From NCBI GenBank assembly GCA_019828545.1, contig JACVRA010000061.1, positions 198-64,197 of the forward strand: a DNA stretch of 64,000 nucleotides, given 5' to 3'. Shown here piece by piece: positions 43,362-55,230 of this stretch (the stretch's first letter is position 1; each line of letters begins with the position of its first letter). Under the pieces are notes generated by a model, which saw only the letters and a program-made list of their open reading frames with translations, was not told the origin of the DNA and did no database searches. The position numbers and the translations under genes were made by a program. The DNA is from Paracamarosporium sp. OC-R06-R3. Taxonomy: Eukaryota > Ascomycota > Dothideomycetes > Pleosporales > Didymosphaeriaceae.

Positions 43362-45802
43362 ATGGGGAGACGGCCGAACCAGCTGATCCTCGAATTCTTT
43401 GAGCGTGGCCCGAAACTCGAGGACGCGAGCAATCGCTACCAACACACATGCAAGTCGTGCGGCGAAAAGGTGAGACCAACAATCGGTGTGCCCCACCGCA
43501 TTTTCATTTTCCCCCGCGCCGCAGACTTGACTGACTGCCCTGCCAGTTCCCCAAGGGCCGTATAGATAGCCTCACAAACCACCTCGTCAAGAAATGTCCC
43601 GCACTCCCTCTGCGCGACCGGCAGCGCGCCCTGCTGCAGATCCACGAGCTGCCCGACCTCCCGGCCCTTTCCCAGCCCGCCACGGGCCCCATGCAGGCCG
43701 GCCAGGCTATGAACCTGCCCTTCACCCCTTCGAAACAGGGCCTCTCGGCGCTCGAAACGCTTGCTGAGGTCTCGCGGCAGCACCTGAACCTGTCTGGCAA
43801 GCGCGTGGCTCCGAAGCAGCGCAAAACACCTCCCACTCAGCAGCAACAGCACCCAACGCACCACCAGCAGCAGCACTTGCAGCAGCAGCAGCAGCATCAA
43901 CCAGCACATGTCGGGAATATACAGGACCACCATCAAGGGCTCTTCGAGGAATACCTGGTACACGACGACAGGCCAGAGGCAGACTTAGGCCCGCTGTCTC
44001 AGGGCTTGGACATGCCGCATGCGCCTGCACTGCCGTCTATGTATCAGTTCAACGGACCCCTACACCACTCACCGACAGGCTCACCGCATATGGGCGGAAT
44101 GCCCATGTCCAGCTCAGCGTCCATGGCTCAAATGGTCCCGTCACTCGTCATGGCTGCGTCGGCCGCAAACGAGCTTCTTCCCCTACATCCTGGCGGTCTC
44201 ACGCTAGAGCCAGAGCTCAACATGAACATGACCAACCCCGGCATGTCTGTCTTCCAGACTCAGCCACGACAGTGGCACAATTCAATCGATCCTATGCTTC
44301 CAGAGCAAGGAAATACCAAGCAGCACATTCCCGTTGACGAGCATGGTACAAAGGCCCCGCCGCATCCACGCCCAATCGCAATCAATCCAAATGGCACGCA
44401 GGCACATTTTGGAACCGACTTCAGCGTCAACCACAAGTCTGTGAAACCGAAGGTGCGAGGTCGCTTTACAGATTCAAGACGGAAAGAGGTCCAGGAAGTG
44501 CGGAAACGGGGTGCTTGTATCCGATGCCGCATGCTGAAGAAGCCCTGCTCGGGAGACAACCCTTGCAATACATGTCAAAATGTTGAAAGCGCACGACTTT
44601 GGAAGCAGCCTTGCATACGTACTCGGATAGCGGACGAGTTCAATGTGTATTCCGCCGGTCTCCATGCAGTGCTTTCCTTCCATGCAGTCAGTCAAGCGAA
44701 GGGCCAAATACGGCTTACTCAGATACCGGGCCGGATAGAAGCAACTCATTATCCCGACTCGGGAATCGTTGCTACTTTCACACCGCTGAAGTGTCTTACA
44801 CCCACTGACATTGATCCCGCTATTCTTGCTGCAATCACTGCTTCTCAACTAGAAATCATCGATACTGAGGATGATATCAGTGGGAAGCTGGACCTCTACG
44901 TCAAACAAATCGTACCCTCATTCTTCGAATCGGAAGACTCTGCTTTCATGAAGTCAACGATCAATACGGCTTGTAGCATCAACTCAACGAACCAAGATGG
45001 TCTGCTCACCAAGGTACTGGAACTGTGGAATCTTACACGGATACTCAATTCACCATCTCTGCGTTGGCACTTCTTCTCCAACCCCTCACTTGCCCCAACA
45101 ATGGCTCCACCTACCATTACGCCTTCGGATTTGGAGACTATCAATCGGACCCCTATCTCAAAAACCCACAACCAACTGTCCTACAACCTCATCAAATCCC
45201 AGCTCATGGGTGCAACGGAGAAACGTGCAGCATGTTTAGCCCGAATCGTCATGAACGATCTTGAACGCCGTCTCCTCCAGCGACAGCAGGCCAACCCTTT
45301 TGAGACCTTTCTGGTCGCTGTAGTGTTACTAGCATGTGTGGAGCGCATGTGCTGGCTCTTCCGCAGTTGGGAAGACCAGAATGAGTCGTCAGCAAACGCC
45401 GCAAACCCAACACATGTACAATCTAACCAGTCTACCACGGACGACAACCTCGCGCAAGCTTTACAGTCTGCGCCATCAGAAGATATCGATCACTCTCACC
45501 GCAATCCCCGATGGCCGCTTGACAAGCCGCCCGCGTACTACTCACAGCAAGGCGAACGCTTCAGTGACATCTTATTCATGTTACTGAAAATGCGAGGTGT
45601 ACCACCGAAGCCTGAACCAAGATCTACGGATGGTGTATTGTCTATCTTCGGTGACAGTGGGGACGAGAAAGTTCGCGAGTGGTATGAGAGCATTGGGATC
45701 ACCAACGAACTACTGACTGAGAGACGGGATGCACGCTTTATCGGCGTGGACCCAAAAGAGTGGGAGCTAAAGTACGTGGGCAAAGTCATCTCGGGGTTGT
45801 GA
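43362..45802 (+). CDS. BED-like plus Zn2Cys6 dual-finger regulator
   Basis: Exon 1 (43362-43469) and exon 2 (43547-45802) with a 77-bp intron give 787 residues. The N-terminus carries a BED-like finger split by the intron: Cys30, Cys33, His48 and Cys53 (CKSCGEK, then NHLVKKC). A Gln/His-rich tract follows near residues 130-160. A Zn2Cys6-like cluster lies at Cys360, 363, 370, 376, 379 and 392; the last spacing of 12 is longer than usual. The C-terminal half is helical and resembles regulators with a C-terminal conserved region (WPLDKPPAYYSQQGERFSDI, FIGVDPKEWELKYVGKVISG). Two DNA-binding modules in one protein suggest composite sites or dimer partners. Targets are unknown. Confidence 0.85.
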
Positions 45803-46126
45803 AAGGAAGATGGAGGGCAGCCATCCGCTTTCCAGAGATGGTGTTAATAAGAGGAGTGTTGTTTTTCTGTTTTTGCGAGCTCATTACCATGCGGTGATAT
45901 TATAGCACCAGGTAACGCTAGGGTAGGAAGGTCTACGGAACGACGAAATGGGCGGTGTCCTGATCTTATGAGACATGAGCGGATGATACCCAAACCTGAA
46001 TGAACATACATACACTTGCGATTATCTTATACATCATTGCTTCAAATTATCCTCTGCGTCACAGTGAAAACACACTTTACCAAGAAAGGTATTTAGTAAT
46101 GAAGATGTATCCAGTACCAGATTACC
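45803..46126. other. Intergenic between convergent genes
   Basis: 0.32 kb holding the 3' ends of the dual-finger regulator and MON2. No gene is seen. Confidence 0.55.
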
Positions 46127-49100
46127 CTACTCATCCTCCACCCCAAATTCTTCGCCAACCAAATCCACCAGCCTAACCAACGCAGCAAACACCTCCTCAT
46201 CTCTCCTTGCCACCTTCATCGCTCGAACAAAGAGCGGATACAGCCGATGCAAATGCTTCCTATACCGACTCTTGACCCCCTCTGCGTCCGGAATCGCCGC
46301 CGGCTCACTCTCCAATTCCGCAAGCCCCTTCAACACGAATAACAGCTCCTCCCTTTGGCTCTCCGGCTGCGGCATACGGCCTCGTAGTGGGTGATCCGCA
46401 ATGTAAGCGCGAAGCGGAAGTGCGCAGCGAAGGATGAGGTACGGAGCTGCGGCTTGTGCGAGCTTGATACGCGCAGGGCGCTCGGCGGGGTTGCTGTCGT
46501 GGTGCGTTACGAGGGCGAAGAGTTCCGTCAGGCAGGTGTAGGACATTTTGGGGCGGAAGGATAGGATTGGGTCGTCGGTTCGGCCTAGACGCACTTTATA
46601 CAGGTCCTCAAGTGGGGCGTTGGGTAAGTCGGGGATCTCGCCTGCGGCGGGCGCGTGGAGGAGGGAAGTCTCGAAGAGGTCCCGGGTATGCCTGCGGCGG
46701 AGGCTGTCTGGAAGAGCTGCGGAACCCAAGGGTAATGTGATAAGGGACCGTAGCTGGGTGAAGGCGTCGATGTCGAAAGATTCATCTCCTTGTAGTGTGG
46801 CAGGATAGGTAGAGAGCTGGGCGCGGATGACGCCATTGATAATGGCGATGATTTGAGTCCAAAGAACTTTGAGAGAGTCGCCTTCCAACTTGTTGATGTG
46901 GGAAAGCGTTGTCGCAAGGATGGCGACAGCGGTCGAGGTTGCTTTCTGCCAGATGGTTGGAGGCTTACCTTCACGGTGCCACTGGTACTTCTCTCCAATT
47001 GGTTTCTCTAGGCTGGTAAAAACAGAGAGGAGTGCACCATCCGTATAAATATTATCGTCGGATACATGCTTGGTAACGATAGTTTGTAGTAGCTCCATCG
47101 ATGCTTTGGCATGTGCAACAAATGTAGGGCCACGTTTCTCTGTTGATTTCGAGTAAGGGAGAGTTCCGAAGCTGCTGAGGCTTTGTAAAAGGAATTGAGG
47201 AAGCCTTCCGCTTTCAGTGTGGACTAAGGAAAAGCACTCAATGACACGAGTCTGGAGCGTGGTCATATGATCGACATCTGACGAGTAGGGTCCTTCATCG
47301 GATTCTACTACGCAAGCCTCCAGGTTGCGCAGCATTTCAATTAAATCTTCAGACTTAAGAGAGCTGCCAATCAGTCGATAGATCGCCTTAAAAGCTTCTG
47401 CATACGAAATGAATGCTTCTTGGTTGTCTTCTTGGGTATTGTACCATAGTTCGCGTCGCTCAAAATAGGTCGTCCAGACGGCCGCTGTCTTGAGCAAAGG
47501 CGTGGTGCCCACTTTCTGTGAATTGTCTATCCTAGAGAGCACTTCAGTAATAGTGTTGAAGACAGAGGCGCCAAGAGCATGAGAGCCGCAATCGAAATAT
47601 TGCTGGAGAAGATCCAAGAGGTCAGCCCAGGCATCTCCCAACCTACTCGCATCTTCCACTTTGTCCGTATACATTGACATAGACTTGCTTATAGAACGGA
47701 GTACGGTCTTCGTTGTATCATTCCACGTCTTCAGTTCTTCGTCTGTGTTCGAAGAACCTGTTCGTATCAGGTTCTGCATAGATAGATTGGCCTTTACCAT
47801 CCCGAAGAGTACGCTACGAAGACAGAACATCCATGCCTCGGAAGACAGCTGATCGACATAGTTCTCGAAGATACGCTGTATGGTTTGGATTGCGGAGTTA
47901 CGGAGTTCTGCGCGCCGGTCTGTTGTTATGGTAGACAAATTCATAAGGTCTTGAAGCCAGAGTGCAGGCGCGCTTCCTTCTTTTGACCGCGTCATAATAG
48001 CTTGTTGGGTGTTCTCTCCTTTGGTGATACTGCTAGCTATGCTTGGTAATTGCGATAAGTCGCTCCGAGCGTGCAAAAAGTCCGATATGTTCCAGAAGAA
48101 GGTAACGGCCTAGATCTGTTAAATGGATGAACTACTGTTATTGAAGCGTACTCACAGTGAGCGACATGTTCAAGTCTTCTTGCTGGCAAGAGAATTTGAG
48201 TAACAGCTCAAGCAGCGTCGAGAGCGAAGTGTCGGGTACAGCGGCAAGAAAGTCGGAGCAGATAAGCTGGACCGTACCAAATGCTGTACGTGCCAATGTT
48301 TTCGAGACGACTTCAACAGTGTCTGAAAGTTGCACAGTCTCGACAGAAGTCTTATGATCGTCGCTAGAAAGCGATTTAGATGAGAATACACTTAGTAAGC
48401 TGTCGAAGACTGATACCCATCCAGCGACTAATGATTCGCCGCAATGTTCGATGACACTTTTGAGCGCTGCAAGTGCTATTTGATGTATTCGAATGTCGAC
48501 GTCAGCATATGAACCGTCACCTGACTTGTTTTGATGCAAAAACGATATTTGCGTTTCCAAAGCTGACAGAATTCGGGCCTGGATCTCATCGCGTTCCTCG
48601 TCTGAAACGGGTAGTCGTGCTATTTCCTTGACTGTGCGACACAAGATATCAGCAGCGAGAAGTCTAGTTGCGGTTTCCATGCGGTTATTGTCAGAATAAC
48701 GAACAAGTTCAGTAACGAGAACGTCCCATCCGCTGTCAATAGGGGGGTAATTGGCAAGTCTTTCCTCGTTTAGGCCGGCAAGCTCCCCAATCTTATTCAA
48801 AGCAAAGGCCGAATCTCTCGAATTTGCTTCGGTACTCAGAGACATGCCAGAAACGCTTCCTAATCGTCGCTGATGGAGGACCTTTGGACGGCCTGTGTCA
48901 GACGGTGTTTGCACGCCAGTCTGAGTGATGCCATTACCCGTTTGGATTAAACCACACAAGGCTTCAAGAACTTCCACAAAAGACTCGTTAGGAAAGTCTA
49001 CAGTGCTCTCAAAGAGTCGACGAGCTGCTGCTTGAACAGCCGATGTCTCGGTATCTATCCTTTCTGATGGTAAGTCGGACTCATTACGGGGTGTTCGGAG

Positions 49101-51393
49101 TCCACCTTGGTTCGAGAACGCCATCACCAGATCAGCAACCTGCAGCGTCTCAAATACTATGGACCAAGCAGAATGCAGTGTAGGTCCTAGGGCGATAGCG
49201 AGATTGAGTAACGCTCGAAGACAGAGCAGGTTCCGGGCACCCAGCATTGGTAGATTACCAACTTCGTGTGAAGGGCGTCGGTTCTTATCCGTTGCTGACG
49301 ATGCTTGACTTATCAGATTGTCAACAGTCAACAATCCCTTTGAGCCTGCGTGGTCAGCAGGCGGTGATTTTGGGGATGCAACACTGGCCATGACCATACT
49401 CGAGGGAACCGCTGCTTTTGCAAGAGTAGTAAGAAATGCATCCCGAGGCGTTGAAAGAACAAGCAAACCAGCAACTTGTGTGACCTTCTGTATCGCACGT
49501 ACTAGAGCTCGATAGTACTCGGCATCTAAGGCTGCATTTAGAAATGTCGAACAAGTTGCGAGTATAGCAGGCCAACATTCAGTAACCAGGGACGCTGACG
49601 TTTGTATGTATGCGTATGCCGGATGCTCTTCCAGGGTCAGTGGGTTGACCGGTATTGTCTTTTTTCGAAAGGATTGGGTTCGTGACAATCTGCGCGATAA
49701 AGAAGTGGGTGATGTCGGCTCTCGCCCAGTCGTTGGATGCTCTTCCAGCCTGTTCTTCCTCTTGCCCTTCGCTTCATGATGTACGGTAAGTGGCAAGACG
49801 AATTTTGCCAAACTCTCGGATACATTTGTAATGCATGTCAAGACTAAGCTGTAAATGTAAGTTTCAGGCATAGCAGGTGGCTCCGTCTTGTCGAGGTGCT
49901 CGATGCATGGTGTTTTGAGATTGCTCCATTGTGTGCTGATTCCAGCAGTATTGTTACCTGCGTCGTTCTCGGCAATGGGACCGCCAATTACACCGGCGAG
50001 GGCTCCAGCTTCTGCGACAGCTTGATCTGAGACATTGTCCTTGCCTTCATTGCGGTTTGCTGGGAGTGATGAGTGCTGACCCAGCCCGATGACGGCAGGT
50101 TTTTCTGTTGCCAAACGAACAAAGGAGGCCAAGTTGTCGCCGAATATATTTTTCTTGCCCTCTTGCTCGTCAAAGTGCGAATATATCTGTAGTAGGAGTC
50201 GAGAGTCGGAATATATGCCTCGGAATACCTCCAGGCACAGCGCTCGTTTCCACGAGCTCGACGCTTCCGGGTCAAGCATATGATTCAATAGCCCAAGAGC
50301 AATTTCGCATTCTGAAGGCATAATGGTGAGGTGGTTGCGGATGAGCAAGTTCAAGATCCGGATGATACGCAGTGTAATGGGGAAGGACAGTCGATCAGAC
50401 AAGGAGCGAATAATCGTCGGCATCAGCAGAGAGCGAAGGACATATACTTGCTCCGCATGCGTTGTCATGAGGTTGGCATGGTTAGACAATATCGCTTCAA
50501 CGACTTCGAGAGTGGACGTAGAGGGTATTGGGGAAAAACGTATAAAAGTCGTCTTCTCGCCAGTAAGAAGTAGGTTTAAATCGTTGAATACCTAATAGGA
50601 TGAGCGACGAATGCATAACAATGATGGGCCATACCTTAAGCGCATCATGCGCAGCTGGTCTAATGGACACAGTCCCATCGTCCGCAGGCACATCTGCAAC
50701 CGTGGGTACCTCAAGCGATCTTTCTAGTTTATGGTGAGTAAAGGTATGCGCGGAACAATGTAAGACTGTACCATCTTCTGTTCCAACCCTGTCAAATATA
50801 GCAATGACTAGTTGCTGCAGTGTAGCCGCTGCAGTATTGCTGACTGCGAAATTCTTGACACCTTGAAGCGCAGAGCATATCTGTAAAACAGTAGCCAGGG
50901 CATCACCACGGACTTCAGTAGGGTAGTTTTGCACGAGGGATGGCAAAGTTTGCAAAATCTTTAACTGTACATCATGACCTTTACTTTGTCAGTCTCAACT
51001 CATGTAGCACCAGGGGAGGCATTACTTAATGAGACAGAATCCTTTAGTGCGTCAAAGACTTCGTTCAATCGTTCCCTTGGTAATGCTTTGGACACACTGA
51101 GTCTTTGCAGACAGGAAATGCCTGTTGAGCCGAATTTGGCATTGTGAGTGTTGCATGCAATGAGAAATGGAGAGATAAAATGAGGTCGTCTTGACAGGTC
51201 TATCCTAGATTAGTGTTGTGGCCAAGTAAACTTGATAGGAATACTCGCCAGCAGACAGTTGTGCCTCCGATGTTACTGAAAGCGACTTCAGGTCCTGGAG
51301 TGCTCTCTCCGCCGCGTTCTTTAGCTCGGTGTTCTTGCGCTTGGAGTCTTGAATGAGATTTCCTAGCTCAGCCGCCAGAATCTGTGCTGTCAT
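46127..51393 (-). CDS. MON2: Mon2, Golgi/endosome trafficking scaffold
   Basis: Five exons: 51393-51245, 51204-51026, 50978-50635, 50591-48156 and 48109-46127, all with GT-AG introns of 40-47 bp; the product has 1696 residues. It begins MTAQILAAELGNLIQDSKRK, continues across the splices as DLSRRPHFISPFLIACNTHN and DVQLKILQTLPSLVQNY, then VFNDLNLLLTGEK, the N-terminal DCB and HUS regions shared with large Arf-GEFs. It lacks a Sec7 domain, as expected of Mon2. The C-terminal half (AVTFFWNISDFLHARS and beyond) is the Mon2 C region. The protein works with the flippase Neo1 and Dopey at Golgi and endosomes. A 48-base segment in exon 3 (50770-50723) may be a further in-frame intron. Confidence 0.92.
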
Positions 51394-51822
51394 TCTCGGG
51401 GCCGTAGCCGGGGCATTAGGGCACTCTGTTCTCAACAAGAGCTTTACAAAATAAATGCACGTCGAAAGCTCACGTCGGTACAGTGAGCAGTGAACAGATA
51501 TCACGGTGTGTCGGATATACCCCGGGCCTTTGGCGATGTGGCTTGACCCCGGTCGCAGCTGCTGTTAGCTCCCGCCAAGACGAGTGGCAGGCACCACCGC
51601 GATCGAGAGCCTGAGATACAGCCGCCTTTCCACTTGAGCACTCGTGCGCACCTTTCACTTCATCGTGAATCGCTGTCGCCTGTTTCTTGCAACCTCCGCA
51701 CGGGTCTACCTCGAGCCTCACCACGATCGAGCACCCGTCTACAGATAGCTCTATAGCGGGGTACAGCCCACCTTTACTCAGCCATCAACCACGCGACTTC
51801 TCCCTGCCTTACAACGACCAGC
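51394..51822. promoter_or_regulatory. Divergent promoter, MON2 and MMS2
   Basis: 429 bp between the start codons of two divergent conserved genes. No specific site is identified. Confidence 0.55.
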
Positions 51823-52539
51823 ATGGGCGCCAAAGTCCCCCGGAACTTCCGACTGTTGGAAGAGTTGGAGAAAGGCGAGAAAGGTCTCGGTGCAGGTATG
51901 TCCATACAAAACTAGCCATTTGCTCCAGCATCTAAGTTTCCGCAGAGGCATGCTCGTATGGTCTCGACAACGGAGATGACCTGTTGATGTCCGATTGGAA
52001 TGGCACCATTCTCGGCCCTCCTCACGTATGTACTTTTCAATAGCAAGAGGTCAAAGATCCGACTACACTCTGTTGCCCCGGAATTGGCGATACAGAGGCC
52101 CACTGTTCTCAAATTCTTGTCCTCTGGCTGTTTGTCCCTCACCGCACTCACCCACGACTGACTGGCATGTGTCGCAGAGTGTCCACGAGAATCGCATATA
52201 TAGCGTCAAGATCCATTGCGGTCCCAATTACCCCGATCTTCCCCCCGAGATATCGTTTACTTCTAAGATAAACCTACCTTGTGTCGACCAGCGAAACGGA
52301 AAGGTATATATTGAGTCCATATATAGGGATCTAGGCTGATGGAGAGGAAGGTCGACCCAACAAAGGTGCCCTGCTTGGCTCAGTGGAAACGAGACTTTAC
52401 CATGGAAACTATTTTGATTGAGCTTCGGAGGTAAGAACGGTCAGGTCGACTGTGTGACACCATCATTGAACATAACAGGTACATGGCTTTGCCGCAGCAC
52501 AAGAAGCTTCCGCAGCCTCCGGAGGGTACCACATACTGA
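51823..52539 (+). CDS. MMS2: Ubiquitin E2 variant Mms2
   Basis: Five exons, 51823-51895, 51946-52025, 52178-52303, 52351-52430 and 52479-52539, give 139 residues, the usual UEV length. The sequence starts [20 protein letters not shown], continues through [20 protein letters not shown] and [20 protein letters not shown], and ends [11 protein letters not shown]. Like other UEVs it lacks the catalytic cysteine of active E2 enzymes. Mms2 pairs with Ubc13 and orients the acceptor ubiquitin to build Lys63-linked chains, in error-free DNA damage tolerance on PCNA. Four introns in 717 bp is dense, and the 152-bp intron 2 is the longest. It shares a promoter region with MON2. Confidence 0.95.
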
Positions 52540-53002
52540 ACTAAGATACGGCTGCCGAAAAAGGTAGGTAAAGTCCCATCACAGCTTTCAAACATCAGAT
52601 ACTAAGGCGGATCTCCTTTCATAGGTAACTTTCGTTAGAGGAGGAAGCTGAAGGAGACATGGTTTACGAGCTTTGAGCGTGATTATGAATGCATAGGAAT
52701 GGAGTTCGGGGCTTTACTATATCGGCTCTGGGACTAGAACGCAGATGAACTGAATCGTCACTCCATCAAAAAAAATATTGGAATTTCTGTCATGCCAATT
52801 CCCCACCAGTGCACGCTAGATCGATTTAATATCGTACGAGGATCTAAAGAAATGAATACCAGAGTGGCTGAGCGCAGCGAAGCCGAAGCCCAAGATCCTG
52901 ACGTCTAGGTAACGCGCACGTGATCACACGATTTCCATGGATGTCGCAAATCGCGTTGCGCCGGACCGGTGCTCATTCATTGTACCACGATAACGCCTAT
53001 GC
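52540..53002. other. Intergenic; promoter of LYR gene
   Basis: 0.46 kb containing the MMS2 3' region and the LYR gene promoter. I see no gene or tRNA here. Confidence 0.5.
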
Positions 53003-53972
53003 ATGCCCGCATATCTCCAGCCTAAGACACACGTACAGCATCGCGTAGCTGGTGAGCTTCACGGAATCCGTACTCACTATCATTCTAATACATGCAGCGA
53101 TCGCGCTGTACAGGGCGCTGCTTTCTCGATGCACTTCCACTCCCTTTCTACAAGATGAAGAGCGCACGTCATTGCACAACGCGATTCGCAATAAATTCCG
53201 CCAAAACAGAAAGTTACAAAGTCCACGACAGTTGGGGCTAGTTTTTCAAGCTGGATACGAGGTCTGTGGTCTGGCTTCTAGCCTCTATCTCAACGATTGA
53301 CGATGTCAGGTACTCGACCATCTCGATGCGTCTATCACCAAGGAATCGAAAAGCATAGGTGCTCTCAGAGCTCTTATTCCTTCTCTTCCTCGTGGAATCG
53401 CACGATCACCGCCTCAGCGTCGACCTCCGAAGCAACCACTGGGGACAGCTACAAAACATCCTCTTGCCATACTACCGCCCGAGAAAGCTGTCCTAAATGT
53501 GCGCCCCTACGCAAAGACGTCTGGCCCTCGTCACGTTCCTATACTCGCTTCCGCCAACGGCGTTCCGTTCCTTCGCCTTACGAAACCACAACCACCAGCG
53601 TTGAGTCGAGTGCTCCGGCAGAAGCTGGATCGACGAATAACCAGTTTCCATAGGAAAACTCTATTGACGAATTACTGGATACCGATATCCAACTATGAGG
53701 ACCAGTGGGACTCGATATTGGAGGAAGAATGCGGCTTGGTAGAGAATGATACTGGGGGAGAGCAACTGCGGGAACGGATGTGGGCGCATGAAATGAATCA
53801 AGCGGAAAAGGAAAATATTGCAGCTTTTGAGAGGGACATTGCGACAGACAAACGGATTGCGGCCAAGATGACAGCCTCGGTTGATAAAGAGACGGAGCTT
53901 GCAATTCAGGAGGGACGGAAGATAGTCAGAGGCAGGAAGACTAAGCCAATTCGCGATCGATGGCTGAAATGA
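53003..53972 (+). CDS. LYR-motif protein, likely mitochondrial
   Basis: Three exons, 53003-53051, 53098-53261 and 53310-53972, give 291 residues. The first exon and its 46-bp intron (GTGAGC donor, TTCTAATAC branch, CAG acceptor) supply an ATG; without it the frame has no ATG before the motif. The LYR motif stands in AAIALYRALLSRC (about residues 17-29), followed by NKFRQNRKLQSPRQLGLVF and a third helix, YEVLDHLDAS, typical of the Complex1_LYR fold. LYR proteins bind the acyl carrier protein and help assemble respiratory complexes, iron-sulfur enzymes or mitoribosomes. About 200 C-terminal residues, with a long charged helix at the end, are beyond the small family core. I cannot name the exact orthologue. 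Confidence 0.8.
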
Positions 53973-54186
53973 CATACAGCTTCGCCGTGAATGACTGCTG
54001 TTTGAAGCTATGAATTAAACGTAGGCGTACGTCCTGCGCTTTCACCACATGCATTAAGCCACCAAACCACGCACGAAGATAGTCACTCACACACAATATA
54101 ATTTAACGTGATGGGTATAGTCTCTCCTACAGTCTGCGCTGCGGACCAAAAGCACTGCTTCTCGATCAGTGGGGGGAGCGCTGCCA

Positions 54187-54993
54187 CTAAGATGCTGCCT
54201 CGATCTTTAGATTCTCGATCCCTTCTAGAGCATCTTCGCCCTCGTCTTCCTCTACCTTGCCTACGAGGCCTCTCTCCCACAGCTGCTTTCCCGTCAACTT
54301 CTTCTCTTCCTTTTTTCCCTTCTTCTTATCCTCAGCCTCCGCCTCTTCCTTGCGTCTTTGCTCCTCCTCCGCCAACTCCCTCCGAAACTCTTCCCTCCAC
54401 TTTAAGAAGCTCTGCCTTGTGACCGCTTCTCCTTGAAACTTCCGGTTCTCCTCCTCTTCAGCTTTTTGCGCTTCTATCTCTGCGAGGGCCGCTTGAGCGC
54501 CTTGCCTTTCGGAGATGAGGAGCTCAGCGGAGTCTTTAAGCGTTGTGACGAGCGTAAAGATCATTTGCATGCCGAGATTGTCGGTGATTGTCTCGGTAAG
54601 GGATGATAAAAGGACGGCTTTGTCATCTTGAATGTCGAGATACGGGTGTTTCGGTGCGTTGGGTGGTTGGGTTATATCGAGATCTGGGGCTTCGTCGGGG
54701 TAGTTTGGGGTGAAGCGGACGTTGAGGATAATTGTTGCTGCATTGGCATTAGCCATACGATTACTTGAGGACATGCCATTGTTTCAGGATACATACGCGC
54801 CTCTGAATCGTCTCCATCTTCATTTGTAACTTCCAGCTGTATTGCTATCCGGAATTCTGTGTCTGAGATATCTGCGGCCGCGACTTCAGCCTACGGCGTC
54901 TCAATGTGGAATCCAGATATTCTAACCTGTTATTTCTTCTGGGTAGATAGATTCGAGGATCTCGCGCTCTTCTTTCTGCTCTTCAATACCCAT
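54187..54993 (-). CDS. GIR2: RWD-domain protein Gir2/RWDD1
   Basis: Exons 54993-54927, 54871-54797 and 54737-54187, with 55- and 59-bp introns, give 230 residues. The RWD domain spans about residues 1-115: MGIEEQKEEREILESIYPEE, then the strand pair FRIAIQLEV and TIILNVRFTPNYPDEAPDL. A charged coiled helix follows, then LTGKQLWERGLVGKVEEDEG, the C-terminal motif of DRG-family-regulatory protein 2. In yeast, Gir2 stabilises the GTPase Rbg2 and binds Gcn1, linking it to translation stress. The frame could also start at MSSSNRMA inside the last intron, but that would lose half of the RWD fold. Divergent from ACL4, 237 bp away. Confidence 0.92.
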
Positions 54994-55230
54994 ATTGGCG
55001 TGTTGATGTGTCTTTCGATTCTTGAGCCTCCCAGTTGGCGGGGCGCGACCTCCCCACATCAGCGCACGGGCCAGTAGCTTCCCTAAATTTTTGGGTCGTA
55101 CTTTCTACGCAGCTTTCTTCACTTTACTTAACGCACATTTTCTTTCCCTTGGAAAAGCTAAACACCTGCTACCGCTCGCGGAGCTGAGCACACATTCAAA
55201 GCAGTGCACATACACCAACCACGATCCACA
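54994..55230. promoter_or_regulatory. Divergent promoter, GIR2 and ACL4
   Basis: 237 bp between two divergent genes whose homologues both act in translation or ribosome assembly, so co-regulation is plausible. No specific element is proven. Confidence 0.5.
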
